Shown: in pieces, positions 8,072 to 14,527 of the stretch
How the letters are laid out: every line of letters begins with the position of its first letter
Position numbering within the stretch: position 1 is the first letter of the stretch
Source: DATEAV01 sp964513155
Lineage (GTDB): Bacteria; Chloroflexota; Anaerolineae; Anaerolineales; E44-bin32
Assembly: GCA_964513155.1 (NCBI GenBank)
Contig: CAZEMA010000039.1
Coordinates: forward strand, 1 to 21,464
Direction of reading: 5' to 3'
Length of the DNA stretch: 21,464 nt
Program-made: the position numbers and the translations under genes
Notes under the pieces: model-generated
What the model saw: the letters and a program-made list of their open reading frames with translations, nothing else
The model's database searches: none
Told to the model about the DNA's origin: nothing

Positions 8072-8100
8072 ATTGTACAACAGTGTGGCTGGCCTGCGAA
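8072..8100 (-). promoter_or_regulatory. Probable xpt-guaA promoter
   Basis: On the minus strand TTCGCA (8095-8100, 4/6 to consensus), a 17-bp spacer, then TACAAT (8072-8077, 5/6). Transcription would start near 8065 and give a leader of roughly 155 nt containing the whole palindromic element before the xpt ATG at 7910. Confidence 0.55.
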
Positions 8101-8130
8101 AGCGGGAGGGGAGGGGCCACACGTGGCGGC

Positions 8131-8159
8131 TTGACATAGAACGGATGTTCCTATACAAT
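8131..8159 (+). promoter_or_regulatory. lexA promoter
   Basis: Perfect -35 TTGACA (8131-8136), 17-bp spacer, -10 TACAAT (8154-8159). The expected start near 8166 leaves a leader of about 60 nt before the lexA ATG at 8229. Confidence 0.85.
8139..8150 (+). promoter_or_regulatory. LexA operator (SOS box) inside the lexA promoter
   Basis: GAACGGATGTTC is a perfect GAAC-N4-GTTC dyad, the LexA box known from Firmicutes, Actinobacteria and Chloroflexi. It sits in the spacer between -35 and -10, so bound LexA would block RNA polymerase. This is classic autorepression. Confidence 0.88.
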
Positions 8160-8228
8160 GGGGCCAGGGATGACCCGAAGAAACCACGCTTCAGAACCGC
8201 TGGGCCCGGGCTGTCCTAGGAGGCAAGC

Positions 8229-8888
8229 ATGGCCAAGGGGTCGCTGACTGAGCGGCAACGCAAGATGCTGGGCTTCATCCAACGCTTTGGCGACGAGAAC
8301 GGCTACCCGCCCTCCATTCGGGAGATCGGCGGTGCCGTCGGCATCACCTCGACTTCGGTGGTCAACTACAACCTGAACCGCCTGGTCGAGGAGGGCTACC
8401 TGGACCGACATCAGAATGTCTCTCGCGGCCTGCGGCTGACGGAACGCATGGGCCAGGCCGCCAGCCGCCTGGCCGATGTGATCCGCGTCCCGATGGTAGG
8501 CCGTATCTTCGCCTCCGAACCCATTCCCTTGCCAGGCACCGACTCGCCGCTCTTTGGAGCCGACGAGGCGATCGAGCTCACCCGCGGCCTGTTGCCAGCC
8601 GAGGAGGGCCTGTTCGCACTCCAGGTCCAGGGGGATTCGATGATCGACGCCATGATCAACGACGGCGACATCGTGGTGATGAAGCGGGAGCCCGAATGGC
8701 AGAATGGCGACATGGTGGCGGTCTGGTTGAAGGACAAGGAAGCCACCACCTTGAAGCACATCTACCGTGAGGGCAAGAAGGTCCGGCTACAGCCGGCCAA
8801 CCCGACCATGCGGCCGATCCTGATCGACGACCCGGAGACGCTGGAGGTCCAGGGCAAAGTGATGCTGGTGGTCCGGCAATTGGCGTAG
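8229..8888 (+). CDS. lexA: LexA repressor, SOS master regulator
   Basis: 219 aa. It represses DNA-damage genes and inactivates itself by RecA-stimulated self-cleavage. The N-terminal winged helix-turn-helix covers about 5-70 (PPSIREIGGAVGI...VVNYNLNRLVEEGYL). The S24 peptidase domain has Ser137 in QGDSM and Lys176 in TTLKHIY as the catalytic dyad. The scissile site, normally Ala-Gly, reads GRIFASEPI, meaning Ala95-Ser96. AGGAGG lies 5 nt before the ATG. Its promoter carries its own operator. It stands alone, divergent from xpt, with a weak hairpin plus TTT at 8904-8925 and a stronger one at 8966-8991 downstream. Confidence 0.97.
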   Translation: MAKGSLTERQRKMLGFIQRFGDENGYPPSIREIGGAVGITSTSVVNYNLNRLVEEGYLDRHQNVSRGLRLTERMGQAASRLADVIRVPMVGRIFASEPIPLPGTDSPLFGADEAIELTRGLLPAEEGLFALQVQGDSMIDAMINDGDIVVMKREPEWQNGDMVAVWLKDKEATTLKHIYREGKKVRLQPANPTMRPILIDDPETLEVQGKVMLVVRQLA

Positions 8889-8965
8889 CCCGAGGACTCG
8901 ACGAGAGGCGAGAGGGCCTCTGTTTCGGAAGCCCTGGATGTCGGGCGAAATCTGGGAAGAGGCAG

Positions 8966-8991
8966 GCGGGGCAACCACTCGGTTGCCCCGC
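8966..8991. terminator. Hairpin between convergent lexA and hydrolase genes
   Basis: Perfect 11-bp stem (GCGGGGCAACC, 8966-8976, with 8981-8991) and an ACTC loop, in the 114-bp gap between converging genes. Neither side has a strong T tract. It could serve both directions. Confidence 0.6.
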
Positions 8992-9002
8992 AAGTGTATT
9001 GG

Positions 9003-9881
9003 CTACGGTTGCGCCGGGCTCGACGACGCCAGATGCTGGGCCAGGAATGCCTCCAGCCGACCGGCCAGATCCGGAGCGCCAACGAGCATATCCGTGCCAT
9101 GGCCCGCGGAAGGGTAGAGGGCCAGCTCGACCGGCCCGGTCGCGGCCTGGGCAAGCTGGCGCACGGTGTCGGCCGAGTAGGTGTCGTCCTCGGATGCGGC
9201 CAGGAAGATCGGGCGGGCGCCATAGTCCTCGATCAAGCCTTCGATGCGGACGCGGAAGTATTCGAAGCCTGGCGAGAGCAAAGCGATGGCCGCAACCCCT
9301 GGCTCCTGAGCGCCGAGCGATAGGGCGAGATTGGCGCCAATGCTCGCTCCGACAACTGCTGAGCGGTCCGCCCCAACATCCTGACGGGATACTAGCCACG
9401 CGTAAGCCAGGCGGACATCCTCGCGTGCTTGCTCCCAGTCTTCCTGTCCGCCGGTCTGTCCGTGCCCACGCAGGTCGATGGCCAGGCAGGCCAGTCCGCT
9501 TGCCTGCAGACGCAAGGCCAGTCCCTGCCAATCCTGCTTGGACCCGCCATACATATGCAGCAGCAGCACCGCGGGGGCGGGGGCTGTGGACGGCCCATAG
9601 TAAGTCCCTCGCAGGGTCAGGCCTGAGGCCCCGGGGATATCAACCTCGGTTGGGGCTGGGGGGGTTGGGACGGGCGCCGGGGCTGTTGCCTCTGGCATGG
9701 CACCTGGCGGCGTCCTATCCTCGCCCACTTCGGAGATCGCTTCGCCGGTCTCTCCCGTGCCTTCGGGCAAGAGACTCGTGGTCCCCGGAAGGGCCATCGT
9801 TGCGGAAGGGGCGGGTGAACAGGCTGCCAGCATCAGGCCGAGACCGACGACCTGCAGGACAACCGGGCTTAGGCTACGCAT
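9003..9881 (-). CDS. Alpha/beta-hydrolase lipoprotein
   Basis: 292 aa. A lipoprotein signal (LMLAAC, lipid-attachment Cys21) is followed by a Pro/Thr/Glu-rich linker to about 80, then an alpha/beta-hydrolase of the dienelactone hydrolase/esterase type. LLLHMYGG (106-113) is the oxyanion-hole strand, GASIGAN (178-184) the nucleophile elbow with Ser180, SEDDTYSAD (230-238) the acid, and SAGHGTDM (258-265) the His. The triad is therefore complete. It should be anchored to the outer face of the cytoplasmic membrane. The substrate cannot be read from the sequence. AAGGAGG lies 4 nt before the ATG. The upstream methyltransferase ends 13 nt away, so the two are probably co-transcribed, although no functional link is evident. 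Confidence 0.88.
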   Translation of the reverse strand: MRSLSPVVLQVVGLGLMLAACSPAPSATMALPGTTSLLPEGTGETGEAISEVGEDRTPPGAMPEATAPAPVPTPPAPTEVDIPGASGLTLRGTYYGPSTAPAPAVLLLHMYGGSKQDWQGLALRLQASGLACLAIDLRGHGQTGGQEDWEQAREDVRLAYAWLVSRQDVGADRSAVVGASIGANLALSLGAQEPGVAAIALLSPGFEYFRVRIEGLIEDYGARPIFLAASEDDTYSADTVRQLAQAATGPVELALYPSAGHGTDMLVGAPDLAGRLEAFLAQHLASSSPAQP

Positions 9882-9894
9882 GCCGCCTCCTTGT

Positions 9895-10683
9895 CTAAGC
9901 CGCCGGCGTGGCGAGTAGGATCAAGCGCAGCGCCTCCGGGCCGTATGGAGAGAGGTCGTAGTCGCCTTGGAGGTGCACGCCGCCGAAACCTGCCACGGAC
10001 AACATGCGGGCGATGGCCTCGGGCGCGCGCAGGTAGTAGCGCGTCGGCACCTCCGTGCGGAGGACTTGCCCATCCGGGAGAAGCTCATCGTACTTCCAAA
10101 GGACGTCAACGAAGGCGGACCCCGGGGAGGCAACCTGGCGTGCGTAGAGCTGCACAGGGTTCCCCGTTTCGGGCTCGACGAAATCGGTCAGCGGCTCATC
10201 CTCATCAAGCGAAGCCAGGGCCTCATTGGGATGGGGCAGCTCGGCTGCCAGGAGGCCATGGGGGGTGAGGTGGGCGCGGATGGCGTCCAGTGCGCAGGCT
10301 GCCTCCGCGTCATCCAAAGAGGCAAGGGTGTTGCAGGGCAGCAGGACGAGGGGGAAGCGCCGGCCCAATTCGAAACTGCGTACGTCGCCGAGGTGAAGGT
10401 GAACCTGCTGACTCAATTCCGGCGTGAGTCGCCGGCTCAGGCGCTGGAGCATGGCCGGGTCGTTGTCCAGGCCATAGACCTCATGACCGGCCTGGGCCAG
10501 CGCCAGCAAAACGCGTCCCGGCCCGCATCCCAGTTCGAGCACCGGGCTGCCCGACGTGGCCGCCAGGGAAAGCCACAGAGGCAAGTCGCTGGTGTACCCA
10601 GCGTATTGGGCCTCGAGCAGTCGGGGGAAGTCGGCCTGAGGCATGTACGTCACGAGAGGGTGCGAGTCGATTGCGGCGGGCAA
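9895..10683 (-). CDS. Class I SAM-dependent methyltransferase
   Basis: 262 aa from a TTG at 10683. The SAM-binding motif I is VLELGCGPGRVL (48-59), then YGLDNDP (69-75) for the ribose-binding acid and LGDVRSFEL (98-106). This is a Methyltransf_25/11-type fold with a beta-rich C-terminal part. The substrate is unknown. The start is uncertain: AAGGAG is 16 nt from the TTG, which is too far, and GTG 10653 or ATG 10644 (MPQADFP) have no ribosome site either. A minus-strand TATAAT at 10725-10730 puts the transcript start near 10718, compatible with any of them. The promoter overlaps that of the divergent tRNA-Pro. It is followed 13 nt later by the lipoprotein hydrolase. Confidence 0.85.
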   Translation of the reverse strand: MPAAIDSHPLVTYMPQADFPRLLEAQYAGYTSDLPLWLSLAATSGSPVLELGCGPGRVLLALAQAGHEVYGLDNDPAMLQRLSRRLTPELSQQVHLHLGDVRSFELGRRFPLVLLPCNTLASLDDAEAACALDAIRAHLTPHGLLAAELPHPNEALASLDEDEPLTDFVEPETGNPVQLYARQVASPGSAFVDVLWKYDELLPDGQVLRTEVPTRYYLRAPEAIARMLSVAGFGGVHLQGDYDLSPYGPEALRLILLATPAA

Positions 10684-10703
10684 CGAGGTGGGACGGGTTC
10701 TCC

Positions 10704-10732
10704 TTGACCTTGCCCTGGCCGGGAATTATACT
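10704..10732 (+). promoter_or_regulatory. Overlapping divergent promoters, tRNA-Pro and methyltransferase
   Basis: On the plus strand TTGACC (10704-10709), 17 bp, TATACT (10727-10732), ending 9 nt before tRNA-Pro. On the minus strand a perfect TATAAT occupies 10725-10730, reading toward the methyltransferase. The two -10 hexamers share four base pairs, so only one polymerase can open the site at a time. Confidence 0.75.
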
Positions 10733-10741
10733 CGGGCGCGT

Positions 10742-10814
10742 CGGGGTGTAGCGCAGTTGGTAGCGCACCGCGTTTGGGACGCGGGGGTCGGCGGTTCAAG
10801 TCCGCCCACCCCGA
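10742..10814 (+). tRNA. tRNA-Pro (TGG)
   Basis: Complete cloverleaf: acceptor CGGGGTG/CACCCCG, anticodon stem CCGCG/CGCGG around TTTGGGA (anticodon TGG), T arm GGCGG-TTCAAGT-CCGCC, discriminator A. No CCA is encoded, so it must be added enzymatically. Start and end are defined by the acceptor pairing. Confidence 0.97.
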
Positions 10815-10947
10815 CCTGTAGAGACGTCCGCGAGTGAAGGGTGTCGTCCTGCGCGTTCTATGGCGCAGAAGCGGTGAAGCTCGGGCTGCGTGGCTTTGCC
10901 TGCTCTGGGCCATTCCTGTTGTGCAAGAGCAGTGAGCGAGAGATCGT

Positions 10948-11274
10948 ATGGCCGGACAGCGTTTGTCGATCGCGGGGAAGGGGCTGGACGTCGTGCTGGT
11001 CGCGGCGCGCTACTCGGGAGATGGAAGGCTGACTTTGACGCGAGGTTTTGAGCGCCACGGCGATGTATGGGGCGATGTGGTCCTTCTCACCCGGGAGGCA
11101 TTGGTCGAGAAGCTGCGGGCGGTTCGGCATGTCGTCACGGGCCAGCCGCGCGAGCTGCCCGGTGATTTCGTGATCCTGGCGCCGGTGCGATTAGAGACCT
11201 CTCCGACGTCGGAGCGGATCGTGGCAGAGGGTCTCACTTCGGAGGGTGACGAGCTCGGCCTTCCCCTCTTCTAG
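10948..11274 (+). CDS. Conserved-looking hypothetical protein, 108 aa
   Basis: I do not recognise the family. The product is a small soluble alpha/beta-like protein with alternating hydrophobic strands (LDVVLVAARY, VWGDVVLLTREALVEKL, DFVILAPVRLE), no signal peptide and no cysteine. Its amino-acid composition and codon use look like those of real genes in this window, and no competing frame is better. The ribosome site is weak (GAGAG 5 nt upstream of the ATG). It lies between tRNA-Pro and tRNA-Gly on the same strand. No terminator with a U tract separates it from tRNA-Pro, so it might be read from the tRNA promoter. Confidence 0.6.
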   Translation: MAGQRLSIAGKGLDVVLVAARYSGDGRLTLTRGFERHGDVWGDVVLLTREALVEKLRAVRHVVTGQPRELPGDFVILAPVRLETSPTSERIVAEGLTSEGDELGLPLF

Positions 11275-11348
11275 TTGTGAATCCCTCGGGCATACCCCAC
11301 ACAGTCGACGGATGCCCGCGCCGAGGGCATGGTAGAATCACGATGCGT

Positions 11349-11420
11349 GCGGGCGTGGCCAAGTGGTAAGGCATCAGCCTTCCAAGCTGATATCCGCGGG
11401 TTCGAATCCCGTCGCCCGCT
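11349..11420 (+). tRNA. tRNA-Gly (TCC)
   Basis: Acceptor GCGGGCG/CGCCCGC, anticodon stem TCAGC/GCTGA around CTTCCAA (anticodon TCC), T arm GCGGG-TTCGAAT-CCCGT, discriminator T. No CCA is encoded. A TAGAAT -10 lies at 11333-11338; no good -35 was seen. Confidence 0.97.
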
Positions 11421-11464
11421 CCTCATCGAATCGATGCGGCCCGCGGCAGCGGACCGACACAAAG

Positions 11465-11486
11465 AGCGCCCCTGAGGAGGGGCGCT
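11465..11486 (+). terminator. Hairpin after tRNA-Gly
   Basis: Perfect 9-bp stem AGCGCCCCT (11465-11473) with 11478-11486 around GAGG, followed by GTCATTACG. The tail is only mildly T-rich. Its position 45 bp after the tRNA fits a terminator. Confidence 0.55.
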
Positions 11487-11560
11487 GTCATTACGTAGCG
11501 GTGCGATCGTCCAGCCTGCGCGCTGGGAAATACTCCAGCTTGCCCATTAAGAATCGGAAA

Positions 11561-11585
11561 GCCCGGCCCTTCGTGCAGGCCGGGC
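11561..11585 (-). terminator. Terminator of the lysine-rich peptide gene
   Basis: Perfect 8-bp stem GCCCGGCC/GGCCGGGC (11561-11568 with 11578-11585). On the minus strand it is followed by TTTCCGATTCTT. It begins 16 nt after the stop codon of the 36-aa gene. Confidence 0.7.
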
Positions 11586-11601
11586 ATTCCGAGTCCCGCG
11601 A

Positions 11602-11712
11602 TTACTTCCTCGCGGCTTTCTTGGCCGTCTTCTTGACTTTCCTCACGGCCTTCTTCACGGTCTTCTTCACGGCTTTCTTGACAATCTTCTTCTTCGCCTT
11701 CTTCACTGGCAT
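11602..11712 (-). CDS. Lysine-rich histone H1-like micro-protein, 36 aa
   Basis: ATG at 11712 to TAA at 11602. After MPVKKAKKK the chain is a run of KKxV/KKxA units (such as KKAVKKTVKKAVRKV), with about half the residues Lys or Arg, no acidic residue and no aromatic. Such tails resemble the C-terminal domains of histone H1 and bacterial HU/Hc1-type proteins, so DNA or RNA binding is likely (inference). The case for a real gene is strong despite its size. A near-perfect GGAGGTGA lies 4 nt before the ATG, a TTGCGC-17-TAGACT promoter lies upstream, and a U-tailed terminator lies just downstream. It forms a self-contained single-gene unit between tRNA genes. Confidence 0.82.
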   Translation of the reverse strand: MPVKKAKKKIVKKAVKKTVKKAVRKVKKTAKKAARK

Positions 11713-11742
11713 CTTGTCACCTCCATGGGCGCAGTTGACTTG

Positions 11743-11771
11743 AGTCTAGAGGAAGTTGCGAATCCGCGCAA
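11743..11771 (-). promoter_or_regulatory. Promoter of the lysine-rich peptide gene
   Basis: On the minus strand TTGCGC (11766-11771), 17-bp spacer, TAGACT (11743-11748). Each hexamer matches consensus at 4 of 6. The predicted start is near 11736, giving a leader of about 24 nt that contains the strong ribosome site. Confidence 0.5.
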
Positions 11772-11866
11772 GGGGGTGAGTCGCCGATCAGCGGCGCTCT
11801 CGGAAGGGCGAGGTGCATATCTGTCGTGCGCCGAGTCGCGCGGGCGAGAGGGAGTGCAATGGAGGA

Positions 11867-11899
11867 GGGCGCGCGATCGAGAAGAGTGACCGCGCGCCC
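11867..11899. repeat. Isolated perfect hairpin upstream of the CAT tRNA
   Basis: GGGCGCGCG (11867-11875) pairs perfectly with 11891-11899 around a 15-nt purine-rich loop. The rest of 11772-11965 shows no gene. No T tract follows, so its role is unclear. Confidence 0.45.
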
Positions 11900-11980
11900 G
11901 GGGACTGAGGACCAATGGCCGCGCGACTGCGTCAGTTGTGCGTTCTCTTTGTCTTCCACTTGAGATAGAATCGGAGGGGA

Positions 11981-12053
11981 GGGCCCGTAGCTCAGGGGTT
12001 AGAGCGGCCGGCTCATAACCGGTTGGTCGCAGGTTCGAATCCTGCCGGGCCCA
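11981..12053 (+). tRNA. tRNA with CAT anticodon (elongator Met or Ile2)
   Basis: Acceptor GGGCCCG/CGGGCCC, anticodon stem GCCGG/CCGGT around CTCATAA, T arm GCAGG-TTCGAAT-CCTGC, discriminator A, no encoded CCA. The first acceptor pair is a normal G-C, so it is not an initiator. A CAT anticodon may be elongator Met, or Ile2 after lysidine modification by TilS; the variable loop TTGGTCGC recalls Ile2 tRNAs but does not decide. A TAGAAT -10 lies at 11966-11971. Confidence 0.95.
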
Positions 12054-12154
12054 TCGTTGATTCTTGTGGTGGAGGTTTGGTGGAATCACAGGAAGGGCAA
12101 CGCCCATCTGTCGAGCGTCATAAGATCGAGTCGAGCCGCTGATGCGAAGAGCCT

Positions 12155-12183
12155 CCGACAGCGACATCAGGTTGACCTATAAC
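12155..12183 (+). promoter_or_regulatory. Candidate promoter of the putative ncRNA
   Basis: CCGACA (12155-12160, 4/6), 17-bp spacer, TATAAC (12178-12183, 5/6), reading into the structured, gene-free segment that ends at the terminator 12392-12425. Confidence 0.4.
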
Positions 12184-12189
12184 GCGCTT

Positions 12190-12391
12190 GCGCGACGGAC
12201 CAGTCTGGTCGGCAGAGACCGCCGCAGCCTGTGCCGAGCGCGCGGCCGCCTCCATCGCCGGGATTGTGCCTCGGCAACGGACCGGTGCGGTGACACCCAT
12301 GAGGTCTAGCTAAGCTGCCCTGGCTGGACGAGTCGGCGGGAGTCTCGCACGTGCCTGGGCGAGGCACCCGTGATCGGCGGTCTAGACGCGA
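12190..12391 (+). ncRNA. Candidate structured non-coding RNA
   Basis: About 235 nt including its terminator, between a promoter-like site and a textbook terminator, with no reading frame that looks coding. The ends pair over long range: AGACCGCCG (12216-12224) with CGGCGGTCT (12375-12383), extended by GTCT (12203-12206) with AGAC (12384-12387). Inside are TGCCGAG with CTCGGCA, CAGCC (12225-12229) with GGCTG (12322-12326), and a hairpin GTGCCT/AGGCAC (12351-12367). The overall closed-rod shape would suit a regulatory RNA such as 6S, but I cannot identify it. Signature motifs of RNase P RNA, tmRNA and SRP RNA were not found. Confidence 0.33.
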
Positions 12392-12425
12392 GAGGGCCTG
12401 CCTAAACTGGGCAGGCCCTCCTTTT
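12392..12425 (+). terminator. Strong intrinsic terminator
   Basis: Perfect 11-bp stem GAGGGCCTGCC (12392-12402) with 12410-12420, a 7-nt loop, then CTTTTC. This is the clearest Rho-independent terminator in the window. The only annotated upstream gene on this strand is the CAT tRNA 340 bp away, which suggests an unannotated transcript in between. Confidence 0.85.
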
Positions 12426-13057
12426 CGTGAATAGCGCCTCAGGATGCGTCGGCGGTCGACGTTCAGGGCGCGGATAGATTCCCTGCTCTTGCCCTATGTT
12501 CGCCCCGTGCCGGCTTGAGAGTTCGGGGGCAGCTATGCGTGGGCCAGTGGGCCACAGTCGCTTCTGCCCGCTGCGATCGGCGACTGCCTCACCCCCATCG
12601 ACGTTGAGGGCGCCGAGCAGGTACCCCTGCCCGGAGTATGTGCGCGGCTCTGCGCCGCTGACGGTCCCGCGTGCCTGGACATTGCCCGGCCGGCCCTCTG
12701 AAAGGTCAACTCGGTCTGGCTTATGACCGAGCCAGCAAGTCATGGCCTCCCTGCGACGCGTCGGGCCTGCATGCCCCCGGCCTCCAGGGGCATGAGTCTC
12801 TTACTGGTTGAACAAGGTCGGGGCACGCGTCCCCGGCTACGCTGCTTCCTGGGGTGTCGCGCGATTTGGGGCCATGACAGGTCAGAGTCTTGTCTCCGCC
12901 ATGCCAACCCAAGGAACGCCAGAGAAGCGCATCCTCTCGGCTGGCCACCACCACGATGTGCCCCTCAACCGTTTTGCCCCTGGGGTGGCTCATGCTATCT
13001 TTGGGGCGCTACACGCATCCCACCCGTTGAGAGCCCTATCCAGAAAGGAGGCATCGG
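12426..13057. other. Gene-free region with hairpins before the beta-glucosidase
   Basis: Six frames give only short, compositionally odd reading frames that do not look coding. Visible structure: two mutually exclusive hairpins at 12710-12734 (CTCGGTC/GACCGAG and CTGGC/GCCAG overlap), and a terminator-like hairpin CATGCCCC/GGGGCATG (12770-12777 with 12787-12794) followed by AGTCTCTT. The last part holds the promoter and ribosome site of the downstream gene. It could be decayed coding sequence, but no protein remnant was recognised. Confidence 0.5.
12974..13001 (+). promoter_or_regulatory. Probable beta-glucosidase promoter
   Basis: TTGCCC (12974-12979), 16-bp spacer, TATCTT (12996-13001) with an upstream TG, making an extended -10 (TGCTATCTT). 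The leader to the GTG start would be about 50 nt. Confidence 0.5.
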
Positions 13058-14437
13058 GTGTCTCAGGAAGGATTCCTCCGCTTCCCCGAGGGTTTCCTCT
13101 GGGGTACAGCCACCTCAGCCTACCAGATCGAAGGCGCCTGGAACGAAGACGGGCGAGGTCTCTCGATCTGGGACACGTTCTGCCGCCAGCCCGGTACGAT
13201 CTGGCACGGTCAGTCGGGTGACGTCGCCGCGGACCACTACCACCGCTGGCAGGAAGATGTCCGAACCATGGCCAGCCTGGGGTTGAAGACCTACCGCTTC
13301 TCGATCAGCTGGCCCCGGATCCTCCCACAGGGCACAGGCCAAGTGAACCCGGCCGGTCTTGGGTTCTACGATCGGCTGATCGACGGGCTCCTCGCCAACC
13401 GGATTGAGCCCTTCGTCACCCTCTTCCATTGGGACCTTCCCCAGCCTCTCCAGGATAGAGGAGGTTGGCCCAGCCGCGAGACGGCGTACCATTTCGCCGA
13501 CTACGCCCGTGTGCTGGGTGAGCGCCTGGGCGACCGCGTGACGTATTGGATCACGCACAACGAGCCATTCGTCGCTGCCGCTGCTGGCCACCTGACGGGG
13601 GAGCATGCGCCGGGCATCAAGGATCCGGCGGCGACGCTGCGAGCGAGTCACCATCTCTTCTTTTCCCATGGGTTGGCCGTCGACGCGCTACGGGCCTCGA
13701 CCAGCCGGCCCCTGCGGATCGGGATAACCCTCAACCTCAACCCGGTCCACCCGGCGAGCGATTCGGAAGAGGATCGTCTGGCCGCGATCCGCTACGATGG
13801 CGCCGTCAACCGGATGTCCCTCGATCCGGTCTTCTTCGCCCGATACCCCGAGGACATGCAGGCGCTTTTTGGTCCGCTTCTGCCAACGCCCCAGCCGGGC
13901 GATCTCGAACGCATCGCCGTTCCGCTCGATTTTCTCGGAGTCAACTACTACAGCCGAGCCGTCATCCGGCATGACCCCGACGAGCCCCTGCTGCAGACGA
14001 CGGGGGTCATGCCCCAGGAGGGCGAGTACTCGCAAATGTGGGAGATCTATCCGCCGGGGATGTATGAGCTCCTCTTCCGCCTCTGGAAGGAATACTTACA
14101 GACGCGCCCAGGGATGAAGATGATCGTGACCGAGAACGGCGTGCCCGTCCCGGATGGCCTCGACTTCGATGGCCGCTGCCGTGACTACCGGCGGATTCGC
14201 TACCTGCGGGACCATGTCGCCCAGATCCATCGGGCCCTGAGCGATGGGGTTCCTCTCGCGGGATACTTCGTCTGGTCTCTCCTGGACAACTTCGAATGGG
14301 CCCTCGGCTACCGGACGCGTTTCGGGCTGGTGTACGTGGACTTCGAGACCCAGGCGCGAACGGTGAAGGACAGTGGGCGGTGGTACGCCAAGGTGATTCG
14401 GGAGAACGGGTTGAATCCCGCCGCCCCGGTTTGGTGA
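13058..14437 (+). CDS. Beta-glucosidase, glycoside hydrolase family 1
   Basis: 459 aa, normal GH1 length. It cleaves terminal beta-glucosides or galactosides with retention of configuration. Seen: the N-terminal FPEGFLWGTATSAYQIEGAW signature (9-28), FHWDLPQPL (123-131), acid/base Glu169 in THNEP, VNYYSR (295-300), nucleophile Glu359 in VTENG, and the C-terminal WSLLDNFEW (406-414). There is no signal peptide, so it is cytoplasmic and probably acts on imported oligosaccharides. The start is GTG at 13058 with AAAGGAGG 6 nt upstream. The usual hydrophobic residue in T-x-NEP is His here, and the residue after NEP is Phe, not Trp; both are variations of a conserved site. The next gene starts 90 bp downstream on the same strand with no terminator between. 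Confidence 0.95.
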   Translation: MSQEGFLRFPEGFLWGTATSAYQIEGAWNEDGRGLSIWDTFCRQPGTIWHGQSGDVAADHYHRWQEDVRTMASLGLKTYRFSISWPRILPQGTGQVNPAGLGFYDRLIDGLLANRIEPFVTLFHWDLPQPLQDRGGWPSRETAYHFADYARVLGERLGDRVTYWITHNEPFVAAAAGHLTGEHAPGIKDPAATLRASHHLFFSHGLAVDALRASTSRPLRIGITLNLNPVHPASDSEEDRLAAIRYDGAVNRMSLDPVFFARYPEDMQALFGPLLPTPQPGDLERIAVPLDFLGVNYYSRAVIRHDPDEPLLQTTGVMPQEGEYSQMWEIYPPGMYELLFRLWKEYLQTRPGMKMIVTENGVPVPDGLDFDGRCRDYRRIRYLRDHVAQIHRALSDGVPLAGYFVWSLLDNFEWALGYRTRFGLVYVDFETQARTVKDSGRWYAKVIRENGLNPAAPVW

Positions 14438-14527
14438 TGGTCGCCAGGAGCACCGTCTCGGATCAGAAGTGCGCCGTCCCGAGTGTCTCAGAGGTGAGGG
14501 GTTCCCGCGACGGAGGAGCTTCCCGCC

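Noticed and set aside
11363..11743. A 126-codon plus-strand frame ending in an apparent Phe/Leu/Ala-rich membrane helix.
   Set aside because: The hydrophobic run is the antisense of the lysine-rich peptide gene (AAG codons read backwards give CTT), and the frame runs through tRNA-Gly.
12054..13057. A genomic island integrated at the CAT tRNA.
   Set aside because: tRNA 3' ends are common integration sites, but no integrase and no second copy of the tRNA 3' end were found downstream.
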